Shown here: one piece after another, positions 47,896 to 57,940 of the stretch
Position numbering within the stretch: position 1 is the first letter of the stretch
Layout of the letters: each line of letters begins with the position of its first letter
Assembly (NCBI RefSeq): GCF_005144795.1
Contig: NZ_SWFJ01000001.1
Location: 246,033-310,032 of the forward strand
Length of the DNA stretch: 64,000 bases
Source: Streptococcus mitis
Lineage (GTDB): Bacteria; Bacillota; Bacilli; Lactobacillales; Streptococcaceae
Reading direction: 5' to 3'
The notes under the pieces: model-generated
The model's database searches: none
Told to the model about the DNA's origin: nothing
Seen by the model: the letters and a program-made list of their open reading frames with translations, nothing else
Position numbers and translations under genes: made by a program

Positions 47896-48654
47896 ATGGA
47901 AAAATTTGAAATGATTTCTATCACAGATATACAAAAAAATCCCTATCAACCTCGAAAAGAATTTGATGGAGAAAAACTACATGAACTAGCACAGTCTATC
48001 AAAGAAAATGGGGTCATTCAACCGATTATTGTTCGTCAATCTCCTGTTATTGGTTATGAAATCCTTGCAGGAGAGAGACGCTATCGGGCTTCACTTTTAG
48101 CAGGTCTAACGTCTATCCCAGCTGTTGTTAAACAGCTCTCAGACCAAGAGATGATGGTTCAGTCCATCATTGAAAATTTACAGAGAGAAAATTTAAATCC
48201 AATAGAAGAAGCACGCGCCTATGAATCTCTTGTAGAGAAAGGATTTACCCATGCTGAAATTGCAGATAAAATGGGCAAGTCTCGTCCTTATATCAGCAAC
48301 TCTATTCGCTTGCTGTCCTTGCCAGAAAAGATACTTTCAGAAGTAGAAAATGGCCAACTATCACAAGCGCATGCGCGTTCGCTAGTCGGCTTGAATAAGG
48401 AACAACAAGACTATTTCTTTCAACGAATCATAGAGGAAGACATTTCTGTAAGGAAGTTAGAAGCTCTTCTGACAGAGAAAAAACAAAAGAAACTGCAAAA
48501 AGATGATCATTTCATACAAAATGAAGAAGAACAGTTAAAAAAACTACTCGGATTAGATGTAGAAATCAAACTGTCTAAAAAAGATAGTGGAAAAATCATT
48601 ATTTCTTTTTTAAATCAAGAAGAATACAGTAGAATTATCAACAGCCTGAAATAA
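47896..48654 (+). CDS. parB: Chromosome partitioning protein ParB (Spo0J)
   Basis: This 252-residue ParB has the CTP-binding domain (NPYQPRKEF, then LAGERRYRASLLAG and ENLQRENLNPIEEARAY). A KorB-like HTH follows (THAEIADKMGKSRPYISNSIRLLSLP), then a C-terminal dimerization region. It loads SMC at parS sites; three candidate sites lie in this window. No parA is present, as is normal for streptococci. It follows htrA by 57 bp. Confidence 0.97.
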   Translation: MEKFEMISITDIQKNPYQPRKEFDGEKLHELAQSIKENGVIQPIIVRQSPVIGYEILAGERRYRASLLAGLTSIPAVVKQLSDQEMMVQSIIENLQRENLNPIEEARAYESLVEKGFTHAEIADKMGKSRPYISNSIRLLSLPEKILSEVENGQLSQAHARSLVGLNKEQQDYFFQRIIEEDISVRKLEALLTEKKQKKLQKDDHFIQNEEEQLKKLLGLDVEIKLSKKDSGKIIISFLNQEEYSRIINSLK

Positions 48655-48670
48655 GGCTGTTCTTTTATTT
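48641..48670 (+). terminator. parB terminator
   Basis: An ACAGCCT / AGGCTGT stem with a 6-nt loop overlaps the parB stop and is followed by TCTTTTATTTTTTT. Confidence 0.85.
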
Positions 48671-48866
48671 TTTTATCTCACAAGGTTATCCACTATTTTT
48701 TTCAATAAAAAGCTTAATAAATCAAAAGTTTCTGACTTTATCCCCAACTTGTGGATAAAACTTAATAACGTTGTGGATTATTTTTCACAGCTTGTGGAAA
48801 ATTCTTACTATCTATGGTAAAATAAGTCTAGCATTAAACTTTTAAATAGTAAAGGAGGAGAAAGGA
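48655..48866. other. Chromosomal origin, DnaA-box cluster upstream of dnaA
   Basis: This AT-rich stretch contains a perfect inverted DnaA box TGTGGATAA (48750-48758). One-mismatch boxes lie at 48686-48694, 48738-48746, 48772-48780 and 48793-48801. A likely dnaA -10 (TGGTAAAAT) lies near 48815-48823. Confidence 0.9.
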
Positions 48867-50228
48867 TTGAAAGAAAAACAATTTTGGAATCGTATATTAG
48901 AATTTGCTCAAGAAAGACTGACTCGATCCATGTATGATTTCTATGCTATTCAAGCTGAACTCATCAAGGTAGAGGAAAATGTTGCTACTATATTTTTACC
49001 ACGATCTGAAATGGAAATGGTCTGGGAAAAACAACTAAAAGATATTATTGTTGTTGCTGGATTTGAAATTTATGATGCTGAAATAACTCCCCACTATATT
49101 TTCACCAAACCTCAAGATACGACTATCTCACAAGTTGAAGAAGCTCCAAACTCAACTCTTTATGACTATAGTCCAAAGTTAGCATCTATTCCCTATTCGG
49201 ATACTGGATTAAAAGAAAAGTATACCTTTGATAATTTTATCCAAGGGGATGGAAATGTTTGGGCAAAATCTGCTGCTTTAGCTGTTTCAGAAGATTTAGC
49301 TTTGACCTATAACCCTCTTTTTATATATGGAGGTCCAGGTCTTGGTAAGACTCACCTATTAAATGCTATTGGTAACGAAATTCTAAAAAACATTCCTGAT
49401 GCGCGTGTTAAATATATCCCTGCTGAAAGCTTTATTAATGACTTTCTTGATCACTTAAGACTAGGGGAAATGGAAAAGTTTAAAAAGACCTATCGTAGCC
49501 TTGATCTTTTATTGATTGATGATATCCAATCGCTGAGTGGAAAAAAAGTTGCAACACAAGAAGAATTTTTCAATACCTTTAATGCACTGCACGACAAGCA
49601 AAAACAAATTGTCCTAACCAGTGACAGAAGTCCAAAACATCTGGAAGGACTTGAAGAAAGACTTGTCACGCGCTTTAGTTGGGGATTAACACAGCACATT
49701 ACACCTCCTGAATTTGAAACGCGTATTGCCATTCTACAAAGCAAAACTGAACATTTGAATTACAATTTCCAAAGCGATACTTTAGAATACTTAGCAGGTC
49801 AATTTGATTCAAATGTTCGCGATCTTGAAGGTGCAATTAATGATATCACTTTAGTTGCTAGAGTAAAGAAAATCAAAGATATTACAATTGATGTTGCTGC
49901 AGAAGCTATTAGAGCTCGAAAACAAGATGTTAGCCAAATACTCGTCATCCCAATTGATAAAATCCAAAATGAAGTTGGTAACTTTTATGGTGTCAGTGTC
50001 AAAGAAATAAAGGGAAGCAGACGCCTTCAAAATATTGTGTTAGCCCGTCAAGTAGCCATGTATTTATCTAGAGAACTAACAGATAATAGTCTTCCAAAAA
50101 TTGGGAAGGAATTTGGTGGAAAAGACCATACAACAGTTATTCATGCCCATGCCAAAATTAAATCTTTGATTGATGAAGACGATAATTTACGTTTAGAAAT
50201 TGAATCAATCAAAAAGAAAATTAAATAA
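48867..50228 (+). CDS. dnaA: Chromosomal replication initiator DnaA
   Basis: This 453-residue AAA+ initiator has domain I (1-85), Walker A GGPGLGKT (155-162), Walker [11 protein letters not shown], sensor I VLTSDRSP, and the C-terminal DnaA-box-binding helix [15 protein letters not shown]. The start codon is TTG at 48867, preceded by AAAGGAGGAG. The TTG start is conserved in pneumococcus as I recall and may limit expression. Confidence 0.99.
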   Translation: MKEKQFWNRILEFAQERLTRSMYDFYAIQAELIKVEENVATIFLPRSEMEMVWEKQLKDIIVVAGFEIYDAEITPHYIFTKPQDTTISQVEEAPNSTLYDYSPKLASIPYSDTGLKEKYTFDNFIQGDGNVWAKSAALAVSEDLALTYNPLFIYGGPGLGKTHLLNAIGNEILKNIPDARVKYIPAESFINDFLDHLRLGEMEKFKKTYRSLDLLLIDDIQSLSGKKVATQEEFFNTFNALHDKQKQIVLTSDRSPKHLEGLEERLVTRFSWGLTQHITPPEFETRIAILQSKTEHLNYNFQSDTLEYLAGQFDSNVRDLEGAINDITLVARVKKIKDITIDVAAEAIRARKQDVSQILVIPIDKIQNEVGNFYGVSVKEIKGSRRLQNIVLARQVAMYLSRELTDNSLPKIGKEFGGKDHTTVIHAHAKIKSLIDEDDNLRLEIESIKKKIK

Positions 50229-50386
50229 CTTGTGGATAACTTTTGCTTTTTTATCTTTTTTATCCACATTTTTTAAACAATCCAAAAAACTTGATATGAC
50301 TCGTTTAAAGTCTGTTTTCCACAGATTTCACAGACTCTATTATTACTATTATCCTTCTAATACTAAAAATAAATAAAGGAGAATCC
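50229..50386. other. DnaA-box cluster between dnaA and dnaN
   Basis: Perfect DnaA boxes lie at 50231-50239 (inverted) and 50260-50268, with a one-mismatch box at 50315-50323. The stretch is AT-rich and may include the unwinding element; it also carries the dnaN leader. Confidence 0.85.
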
Positions 50387-51523
50387 ATGATTCATTTTTC
50401 AATTAATAAAAATTTATTTCTACAAGCATTAAATACTACTAAGAGAGCTATTAGTTCTAAAAATGCCATTCCTATTTTATCAACAGTAAAAATTGACGTA
50501 ACTAATGAAGGTGTTACTTTAATTGGTTCAAATGGTCAAATTTCAATTGAAAATTTTATTTCTCAAAAAAATGAAGATGCTGGTTTGTTAATTACTTCTT
50601 TAGGTTCGATCCTTCTTGAAGCTTCTTTCTTTATCAATGTGGTATCTAGTCTACCTAATGTAACTCTTGATTTTAAAGAAATTGAACAAAATCAAATTGT
50701 TTTAACAAGTGGCAAATCAGAAATTACCTTAAAAGGAAAAGATAGCGAACAATATCCACGAATTCAAGAAATTTCAGCAAGCACTCCTTTAATTCTTGAA
50801 ACAAAATTACTCAAGAAAATTATCAATGAAACAGCCTTTGCTGCAAGCACACAAGAAAGTCGTCCGATTTTAACAGGTGTTCATTTTGTATTGAGTCAAA
50901 ACAAGGAGCTAAAAACAGTGGCAACAGACTCTCATCGTCTAAGCCAGAAAAAATTAACTCTTGAGAAAAATAGTGATGATTTTGATGTTGTCATTCCTAG
51001 CCGTTCTCTACGCGAATTTTCAGCGGTATTTACAGATGATATCGAAACTGTAGAGATTTTCTTTGCTAATAACCAAATCCTCTTTAGAAGCGAAAATATT
51101 AGCTTCTACACTCGTCTCCTAGAAGGAAACTACCCTGATACAGATCGTTTGATTCCAACAGACTTTAATACTACTATTACTTTTGATGTTATAAACTTAC
51201 GCCAGTCAATGGAACGTGCTCGTCTTTTATCAAGTGCTACTCAAAATGGTACTGTGAAACTTGAAATTAAAGATGGGGTTGTTAGCGCCCATGTTCACTC
51301 TCCAGAAGTTGGTAAAGTAAACGAAGAAATCGATACTGATCAGGTTACTGGTGAAGATTTGACTATTAGTTTCAACCCAACTTACTTGATTGATTCACTC
51401 AAGGCTTTAAATAGCGAAAAGGTGACCATTAGTTTTATCTCAGCTGTTCGTCCATTTACTCTTGTGCCAGCAGATACTGACGAGGACTTCATGCAACTTA
51501 TCACCCCAGTTCGTACAAATTAA
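50387..51523 (+). CDS. dnaN: DNA polymerase III beta sliding clamp
   Basis: This 378-residue clamp begins MIHFSINKNLFLQALNTTKRAISSKNAIPIL. It has the three-domain repeat and the C-terminal FISAVRPFTLVPADTDEDFMQLITPVRTN. It tethers the replicase to DNA. AAAGGAG ribosome binding site. Confidence 0.98.
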   Translation: MIHFSINKNLFLQALNTTKRAISSKNAIPILSTVKIDVTNEGVTLIGSNGQISIENFISQKNEDAGLLITSLGSILLEASFFINVVSSLPNVTLDFKEIEQNQIVLTSGKSEITLKGKDSEQYPRIQEISASTPLILETKLLKKIINETAFAASTQESRPILTGVHFVLSQNKELKTVATDSHRLSQKKLTLEKNSDDFDVVIPSRSLREFSAVFTDDIETVEIFFANNQILFRSENISFYTRLLEGNYPDTDRLIPTDFNTTITFDVINLRQSMERARLLSSATQNGTVKLEIKDGVVSAHVHSPEVGKVNEEIDTDQVTGEDLTISFNPTYLIDSLKALNSEKVTISFISAVRPFTLVPADTDEDFMQLITPVRTN

Positions 51524-51527
51524 GTGA

Positions 51528-51555
51528 AAGAGGTTGAGCCTAGCTCGCCTCTTTT
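51528..51555 (+). terminator. dnaN terminator
   Basis: AAGAGG / CCTCTT outer and GAGC / GCTC inner stems are followed by TTTAT. It overlaps the promoter region of the next gene. Confidence 0.7.
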
Positions 51556-51556
51556 A

Positions 51557-51565
51557 TGATATAAT
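51557..51565 (+). promoter_or_regulatory. Extended -10 promoter of the DUF951 gene
   Basis: TGATATAAT ends 22 bp before the ATG at 51588. Confidence 0.65.
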
Positions 51566-51587
51566 CAAAAAAGAAAAGGAGAGTAGT

Positions 51588-51782
51588 ATGTATCAAGTTG
51601 GAAATTTTGTTGAGATGAAAAAACCACACGCTTGTACAATCAAGTCAACAGGTAAAAAAGCAAATCGTTGGGAAATTACACGTGTAGGGGCAGATATAAA
51701 AATAAAGTGCAGTAATTGTGACCATGTTATCATGATGGGACGCTATGATTTTGATCGAAAAATGAATAAAATTATTGACTGA
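51588..51782 (+). CDS. DUF951 family protein
   Basis: This 64-residue protein has the DUF951 pattern: YQVGNFVEMKKPHAC, NRWEITRVGADIKIKCSNCDHVIMMGRYDF, with a Cys-x2-Cys pair suggesting zinc or nucleic-acid binding. Function is unknown. It is fixed between dnaN and ychF in streptococci. The start at 51588 has AAGGAGAG upstream. Confidence 0.92.
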   Translation: MYQVGNFVEMKKPHACTIKSTGKKANRWEITRVGADIKIKCSNCDHVIMMGRYDFDRKMNKIID

Positions 51783-51783
51783 T

Positions 51784-51820
51784 AACCCTTAGTTAGAGGG
51801 TTAGCAAGTTTTCCCTTTTT
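51784..51820 (+). terminator. Weak terminator after the DUF951 gene
   Basis: AACCCT / AGGGTT arms are followed by a delayed T-rich stretch. Confidence 0.45.
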
Positions 51821-51824
51821 GTGT

Positions 51825-51830
51825 TATAAT
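51825..51830 (+). promoter_or_regulatory. ychF -10 element
   Basis: TATAAT lies 36 bp upstream of the ychF ATG; TTAGCA sits 18 bp before it as a weak -35. Confidence 0.5.
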
Positions 51831-51866
51831 ATTATGGATTGAAATGAAAACGGAGAATGAGAAAAT

Positions 51867-52982
51867 ATGGCTTTAACAGCAGGTATCGTTGGTTTGCCAA
51901 ACGTTGGTAAATCAACACTATTTAATGCAATTACAAAAGCAGGAGCAGAGGCAGCAAACTACCCATTTGCGACGATTGATCCAAACGTTGGAATGGTAGA
52001 AGTTCCTGATGAACGCCTCCAAAAATTGACGGAAATGATTACTCCTAAAAAGACAGTTCCAACAACATTTGAATTTACAGATATCGCAGGGATTGTAAAA
52101 GGAGCTTCAAAAGGAGAAGGGCTAGGGAATAAATTCTTGGCCAATATCCGTGAAGTTGATGCCATAGTTCACGTGGTTCGTGCCTTTGATGATGAAAATG
52201 TCATGCGCGAGCAAGGACGTGAAGATGCCTTTGTGGATCCACTTGCAGATATTGACACCATTAACCTAGAATTGATTCTTGCTGACTTAGAGTCAGTTAA
52301 TAAGCGTTATGCGCGTGTAGAAAAGATGGCACGTACGCAAAAAGATAAAGAATCTGTGGAAGAATTCAATGTTCTTCAAAAGATTAAACCAGTCCTTGAA
52401 GATGGGAAATCAGCTCGAACTATTGAATTTACAGATGAGGAACAAAAGGTTGTAAAAGGTCTCTTCCTTTTGACGACTAAACCAGTGCTCTATGTTGCCA
52501 ATGTGGATGAGGATGTTGTTTCAGAACCTGACTCTATCGACTATGTTAAACAAATTCGTGAATTCGCAGCGACAGAAAATGCTGAAGTAGTCGTTATTTC
52601 TGCGCGTGCTGAGGAAGAAATTTCTGAGTTAGACGATGAAGACAAGCAAGAGTTTCTTGAAGCACTTGGTTTGACAGAATCAGGCGTTGACAAGTTGACT
52701 CGTGCAGCTTACCACTTGCTTGGACTGGGAACTTACTTCACAGCTGGTGAAAAAGAAGTTCGCGCTTGGACCTTCAAACGTGGTATGAAGGCTCCTCAAG
52801 CAGCTGGTATTATCCACTCAGACTTTGAAAAAGGCTTTATCCGTGCAGTAACCATGTCATATGAGGATCTAGTGAAATATGGATCGGAAAAGGCAGTAAA
52901 AGAAGCTGGACGCTTGCGTGAAGAAGGAAAAGAATATATCGTTCAAGATGGCGATATTATGGAATTCCGCTTTAATGTCTAA
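51867..52982 (+). CDS. ychF: Redox-regulated ATPase YchF (Obg family)
   Basis: This 371-residue P-loop protein has G1 [15 protein letters not shown]3 [17 protein letters not shown], an NVDED motif in place of NKxD (the ATP-specific YchF variant), and a C-terminal TGS domain with [16 protein letters not shown] and [11 protein letters not shown]. It binds ribosomes. Confidence 0.97.
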   Translation: MALTAGIVGLPNVGKSTLFNAITKAGAEAANYPFATIDPNVGMVEVPDERLQKLTEMITPKKTVPTTFEFTDIAGIVKGASKGEGLGNKFLANIREVDAIVHVVRAFDDENVMREQGREDAFVDPLADIDTINLELILADLESVNKRYARVEKMARTQKDKESVEEFNVLQKIKPVLEDGKSARTIEFTDEEQKVVKGLFLLTTKPVLYVANVDEDVVSEPDSIDYVKQIREFAATENAEVVVISARAEEEISELDDEDKQEFLEALGLTESGVDKLTRAAYHLLGLGTYFTAGEKEVRAWTFKRGMKAPQAAGIIHSDFEKGFIRAVTMSYEDLVKYGSEKAVKEAGRLREEGKEYIVQDGDIMEFRFNV

Positions 52983-53007
52983 AAAAATTAATGAATAGTG
53001 TCAATTA

Positions 53008-53040
53008 GGTTGGAAAAAAATTCCAACCCTTTTGGCTTTT
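53008..53040 (+). terminator. ychF terminator
   Basis: A perfect GGTTGGAA / TTCCAACC stem is followed by CTTTTGGCTTTT. Confidence 0.7.
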
Positions 53041-53054
53041 GAAAGGAAAAATAA

Positions 53055-53624
53055 ATGACCAAATTACTTGTAGGATTAGGAAATCCAGGGGATAAATATT
53101 TTGAGACCAAACACAATGTTGGTTTTATGCTGATTGACCAATTAGCTAAAAAACAAAATGTCACTTTTACACACGATAAGATATTTCAAGCTGACTTAGC
53201 ATCTTTTTTTCTTAATGGCGAAAAAATTTATCTGGTCAAACCAACGACGTTTATGAATGAAAGTGGAAAAGCAGTTCATGCTTTATTGACTTACTATGGT
53301 TTGGATATTGAAGATTTACTCATCATTTACGATGATCTTGACATGGAAGTTGGAAAGATTCGTTTAAGAGCAAAGGGCTCCGCAGGTGGTCACAATGGCA
53401 TTAAGTCTATTATTCAACATATAGGGACTCAGGTCTTTAATCGTGTTAAGATTGGAATCGGAAGACCTAAAAATGGTATGTCAGTTGTTCACCATGTTTT
53501 GAGTAAGTTTGACAAGGATGATTATATCGGTATTTTACAGTCTATTGACAAGGTTGACGAAGCTGTAAATGATTATTTGCAAGAGAAAAACTTTGAGAAA
53601 ACAATGCAGAGGTATAACGGATAA
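53055..53624 (+). CDS. pth: Peptidyl-tRNA hydrolase
   Basis: This 189-residue enzyme frees tRNA from stalled peptidyl-tRNA. It has [18 protein letters not shown] (catalytic His in KHNVG), [10 protein letters not shown] and [29 protein letters not shown]. It ends directly before the mfd ATG. Confidence 0.98.
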   Translation: MTKLLVGLGNPGDKYFETKHNVGFMLIDQLAKKQNVTFTHDKIFQADLASFFLNGEKIYLVKPTTFMNESGKAVHALLTYYGLDIEDLLIIYDDLDMEVGKIRLRAKGSAGGHNGIKSIIQHIGTQVFNRVKIGIGRPKNGMSVVHHVLSKFDKDDYIGILQSIDKVDEAVNDYLQEKNFEKTMQRYNG

Positions 53625-56600
53625 ATGGTGACCTTATTAGATTTATTCTCAGAAAATAATCAGATTAAAAAATGGCATCAAAGTTTAACAGATAAGAAAA
53701 GACAACTAATACTTGGCTTATCAACGTCTACTAAGGCTCTTGCAATTGCAAGCAGTTTAGAAAAAGAAGATAAGATTGTGTTATTGACGTCAACTTATGG
53801 AGAAGCAGAAGGACTTGTTAGTGATCTTATCTCTATCTTGGGTGAGGAACTTGTCTATCCATTTTTGGTAGATGACTCCCCCATGGTCGAGTTCTTGATG
53901 TCTTCACAAGAAAAAATCATTTCACGGGTCGAAGCCTTGCGTTTTTTGACTGATCCGTCTAAGAAAGGGATTTTGGTTTGTAATATCGCAGCAAGTCGAT
54001 TGCTTTTACCGTCTCCAAATGTATTCAAAGATAGTATTGTAACAATCTCAGTTGGTGAAGAATATGACCAACATGCGCTTATCCATCAGTTAAAGGAAAT
54101 TGGCTATCGAAAAGTTACACAAGTACAAACTCAAGGCGAATTTAGTCTGCGAGGAGATATTTTAGATATTTTTGAAATATCCCAGTTAGAACCTTGCCGA
54201 ATAGAGTTTTTTGGTGATGAAATTGATGGTATCAGGTCATTTGAAGTCGAAACACAATTATCGAAAGAAAATCAGACAGAACTCACTATCTTTCCAGCTA
54301 GTGATATGCTTTTGAGAGAAAAGGATTATCAACGAGGTCAGTCAGCTTTAGAAAAACAAATTTCAAAAACGTTATCACCTATTTTAAAATCATACTTAGA
54401 AGAAATTATTTCAAGTTTTCATCAAAAACAAATTCATTTAGATTCTAGGAAGTTTTTATCTTTGTGCTATGAAAATATATGGACTGTCTTTGATTATATT
54501 GAAAAAGACATACCAATATTCTTTGATGATTATCAGAAATTGATGAATCAGTATGAAGTCTTTGAAAGAGAATTAGCGCAATACTTTACAGAAGAATTAC
54601 AGAACAGTAAAGCATTTTCTGAGATGCAGTATTTTGCTGATATAGAGCAAATCTATAAAAAACAGAGTCCGGTTACCTTTTTCTCTAATCTGCAAAAGGG
54701 GTTAGGAAATCTCAAGTTTGACCAAATTTATCAATTTAATCAATATCCTATGCAGGAGTTTTTCAATCAATTTTCTTTTCTAAAAGAAGAAATTGAGCGA
54801 TACAAAAAAATGAATTATACTATTATCCTGCAGTCTAGCAATTCAATGGGAAGTAAAACATTGGAGGATGTTTTAGAGGAATACCAGATTAAATTGGATT
54901 CCAGAGATAAGTCAAGTGTTTGTAAAGAATCTGTAAACTTAATCGAGGGTAATCTCAGACATGGTTTTCATTTTGTAGATGAAAAGGTTTTATTGATAAC
55001 TGAATATGAGATTTTTCAAAAGAAATTGAAACGTCGTTTTCGAAGACAACACGTTTCAAACGCAGAGAGATTAAAAGATTACAATGAACTTGAAAAAGGA
55101 GATTACGTTGTTCACCATATCCATGGAATTGGTCAATATCTAGGGATTGAAACAATTGAAATCAAGGGGATTCACCGTGATTATGTTAGTGTTCAATACC
55201 AAAACGGCGATCAAATCTCTATCCCAGTGGAACAGATTCATCTACTTTCCAAATACGTTTCAAGTGACGGTAAAGCACCTAAACTCAATAAATTAAATGA
55301 CGGTCATTTCAAAAAAGCCAAGCAAAAAGTTAAGAACCAGGTAGAGGATATAGCTGATGATTTAATTAAACTTTATTCTGAGCGCAGTCAGTTGAAGGGT
55401 TTTGCTTTCTCAGCTGATGATGAGGATCAACATGCTTTTGATGATGCCTTCCCTTATGTTGAAACGGATGATCAACTTCGTAGTGTTGAGGAAATCAAGA
55501 GAGATATGCAGGCTTCTCAACCAATGGATCGACTTTTAGTTGGGGATGTTGGTTTTGGAAAGACTGAAGTTGCTATGCGTGCAGCCTTTAAGGCAGTCAA
55601 TGATCACAAACAGGTTGTCGTTCTAGTTCCGACGACGGTTTTAGCGCAACAGCACTATACGAATTTTAAGGAACGATTCCAAAATTTTGCAGTTAATATT
55701 GATGTGTTGAGTCGCTTTAGAAGTAAAAAAGAGCAGACTGAAACACTTGAAAAATTGAAAAAGGGTCAAGTTGATATTTTAATTGGAACACATCGTGTTT
55801 TGTCAAAAGATGTTGTATTTGCTGATTTGGGCTTGATGATTATTGATGAGGAACAGCGATTTGGTGTCAAGCATAAGGAAACCTTGAAAGAACTGAAAAA
55901 ACAAGTAGATGTCCTGACCTTGACAGCAACGCCAATTCCTCGTACCCTTCATATGTCTATGCTGGGAATCAGAGATTTGTCTGTTATTGAAACTCCTCCA
56001 ACAAATCGCTATCCTGTTCAAACCTATGTTTTGGAAAAGAATGATAGTGTCATTCGTGATGCGGTCTTGCGTGAAATGGAGCGTGGAGGTCAAGTTTACT
56101 ATCTTTACAACAAAGTTGACACGATTGACCAGAAGGTTTCAGAATTACAGGAGTTGATTCCAGAGGCTTCGATTGGTTATGTTCATGGGCAAATGAGTGA
56201 GATTCAGTTAGAAAATACTCTACTGGATTTCATTGAAGGTCAGTATGATATTTTGGTGACAACTACCATTATTGAGACAGGGGTGGACATTCCAAATGCC
56301 AATACTTTATTTATTGAAAATGCGGACCATATGGGCTTGTCAACTTTGTATCAGTTAAGAGGAAGAGTCGGTCGTAGTAATCGTATTGCTTATGCCTATC
56401 TCATGTATCGTCCAGAAAAATCAATCAGTGAAGTCTCCGAGAAGAGATTAGAAGCGATTAAAGGATTTACAGAATTGGGCTCTGGATTTAAGATTGCAAT
56501 GCGAGATCTTTCGATTCGCGGAGCAGGAAATCTTTTAGGAAAATCCCAGTCTGGTTTCATTGATTCTGTTGGTTTTGAATTGTATTCGCAGTTACTAGAG

Positions 56601-57128
56601 GAAGCTATTGCTAAACGACATGGTAATGGGAACACAAGAACCAAAGGGAATTCTGAGTTGATTTTGCAAATTGATGCCTATCTTCCTGATACTTATATTT
56701 CAGACCAACGACATAAGGTTGAAATTTATAAAAAAATTCGTCAAATTGACAACCGTGTCAATTATGAGGAGTTACAAGAAGAGCTGATGGACCGTTTTGG
56801 AGAATACCCAGATGTTGTTGCCTATCTTTTAGAGATTGGTTTAGTCAAGTCATATTTGGACAAGGTCTTTGTAGAACGTGTGGAAAGAAAAGAAAATAAG
56901 ATTACAGTTCAATTTGAAAAAATTACTCAGCGGCTGTTCTTGGTTCAAGATTATTTTAAAGCTTTATCCGCAACGAACTTAAAAGCAGCTATAGCTGAGA
57001 ATAAGGGATTAATGGAAGTTGTATTTGATGTTCGAAACAAGAAGGACTATGAAATTTTAGAAGGTCTGCTCATTTTTGGAGAAAGTTTATTAGAGATAAA
57101 AGTGTCGAAAGGAGGCAATTCCCTTTAA
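53625..57128 (+). CDS. mfd: Transcription-repair coupling factor Mfd
   Basis: This 1167-residue translocase removes stalled RNA polymerase and recruits UvrA. It has a UvrB-like N-terminal part, the RNAP-interacting domain (ELEKGDYVVHHIHGIGQYLG), and RecG-like translocase motifs LVGDVGFGKTEVAMRAAF, IIDEEQRFGV, TATPIPRTL and LRGRVGRSN. The start follows the pth stop without a gap. Confidence 0.98.
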   Translation: MVTLLDLFSENNQIKKWHQSLTDKKRQLILGLSTSTKALAIASSLEKEDKIVLLTSTYGEAEGLVSDLISILGEELVYPFLVDDSPMVEFLMSSQEKIISRVEALRFLTDPSKKGILVCNIAASRLLLPSPNVFKDSIVTISVGEEYDQHALIHQLKEIGYRKVTQVQTQGEFSLRGDILDIFEISQLEPCRIEFFGDEIDGIRSFEVETQLSKENQTELTIFPASDMLLREKDYQRGQSALEKQISKTLSPILKSYLEEIISSFHQKQIHLDSRKFLSLCYENIWTVFDYIEKDIPIFFDDYQKLMNQYEVFERELAQYFTEELQNSKAFSEMQYFADIEQIYKKQSPVTFFSNLQKGLGNLKFDQIYQFNQYPMQEFFNQFSFLKEEIERYKKMNYTIILQSSNSMGSKTLEDVLEEYQIKLDSRDKSSVCKESVNLIEGNLRHGFHFVDEKVLLITEYEIFQKKLKRRFRRQHVSNAERLKDYNELEKGDYVVHHIHGIGQYLGIETIEIKGIHRDYVSVQYQNGDQISIPVEQIHLLSKYVSSDGKAPKLNKLNDGHFKKAKQKVKNQVEDIADDLIKLYSERSQLKGFAFSADDEDQHAFDDAFPYVETDDQLRSVEEIKRDMQASQPMDRLLVGDVGFGKTEVAMRAAFKAVNDHKQVVVLVPTTVLAQQHYTNFKERFQNFAVNIDVLSRFRSKKEQTETLEKLKKGQVDILIGTHRVLSKDVVFADLGLMIIDEEQRFGVKHKETLKELKKQVDVLTLTATPIPRTLHMSMLGIRDLSVIETPPTNRYPVQTYVLEKNDSVIRDAVLREMERGGQVYYLYNKVDTIDQKVSELQELIPEASIGYVHGQMSEIQLENTLLDFIEGQYDILVTTTIIETGVDIPNANTLFIENADHMGLSTLYQLRGRVGRSNRIAYAYLMYRPEKSISEVSEKRLEAIKGFTELGSGFKIAMRDLSIRGAGNLLGKSQSGFIDSVGFELYSQLLEEAIAKRHGNGNTRTKGNSELILQIDAYLPDTYISDQRHKVEIYKKIRQIDNRVNYEELQEELMDRFGEYPDVVAYLLEIGLVKSYLDKVFVERVERKENKITVQFEKITQRLFLVQDYFKALSATNLKAAIAENKGLMEVVFDVRNKKDYEILEGLLIFGESLLEIKVSKGGNSL

Positions 57129-57156
57129 CATTTTTCTTCTATAAAGTAGATAAAAA

Positions 57157-57165
57157 TGATACAAT
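57157..57165 (+). promoter_or_regulatory. Extended -10 promoter of rqcP-divIC
   Basis: TGATACAAT ends 20 bp before the rqcP ATG. Confidence 0.5.
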
Positions 57166-57185
57166 AATAATTTGAGGTAATAAAA

Positions 57186-57452
57186 ATGAGATTAGACAAA
57201 TATTTAAAAGTATCACGAATTATCAAGCGTCGTACAGTCGCAAAAGAAGTAGCAGATAAAGGCAGAATCAAGGTAAATGGAATCTTGGCCAAAAGTTCAA
57301 CGGATTTGAAAGTTAATGACCAAGTTGAAATTCGCTTTGGCAATAAGTTGCTACTTGTAAAAGTACTGGAGATGAAAGATAGTACAAAAAAAGAAGATGC
57401 AGCAGGCATGTATGAAATTATCAGTGAAACACGGGTAGAAGAAAATGTCTAA
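57186..57452 (+). CDS. rqcP: Ribosome quality-control S4 protein RqcP (Hsp15 family)
   Basis: This 88-residue S4 protein begins [28 protein letters not shown]. It binds obstructed 50S subunits and supports RqcH in alanine tailing. It overlaps divIC by 8 bp. Confidence 0.95.
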
Positions 57453-57813
57453 AAATATCGTACAATTGAATAATTCTTTTATTCAAAATGAACATCAACG
57501 TCGTCGCTATCTGATGAAGGAACGACAAAAACGTAATCGTTTCATGGGCTGGGTTCTTATTTTGATGATTTTATTGTTCATTTTACCAACTTATAATCTT
57601 GCTCAAAGTTATCACCAATTACTCCAAAGACGTCAACAGTTATCAGACTTGCAAACTCAGTATCAAACCTTGAGTGAGGAAAAGGAGAAAGAGACAGCTT
57701 TTGCTACAAAGTTGAAAGATGAAGATTACGCTGCTAAATACATGCGTGCAAAATATTATTATTCTAAGAATAGGGAAGCTGTTTATACGATTCCTGACTT
57801 GCTTCCAAGGTGA
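57445..57813 (+). CDS. divIC: Cell division protein DivIC (FtsB-like)
   Basis: This 122-residue bitopic protein has a cytoplasmic basic N-terminus, one membrane segment (about 32-52) and a coiled coil (about 58-90). The C-terminal [23 protein letters not shown] is typical of DivIC. It works with DivIB and FtsL at the septum. Confidence 0.95.
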
Positions 57814-57817
57814 TGAA

Positions 57818-57940
57818 ATGGAAAATTTATTAGACGTAATTGAGCAATTTTTGAATCTATCGGATGAAAAACTAGAAGAGTTATCTGATAAAAATCAAAT
57901 ATTGCGTTTACAAGAAGAAAAGGAAAGGAAGAATGCGTAA
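57818..57940 (+). CDS. Conserved 40-residue hypothetical protein
   Basis: This small acidic protein (MENLLDVIEQFLNLSDEKLE then ELSDKNQ and a charged end) lies between divIC and the beta-lactamase-like gene. It overlaps the latter by 8 bp. A gene of the same length occupies this place in pneumococcus as I recall. It has no recognised domain and is predicted helical. The start is the ATG at 57818, close after GGTG. Confidence 0.8.
   Translation: MENLLDVIEQFLNLSDEKLEELSDKNQILRLQEEKERKNA

Noticed and set aside
57125..57409. Minus-strand open frame opposite rqcP
   Set aside because: It is a shadow of the conserved rqcP gene.
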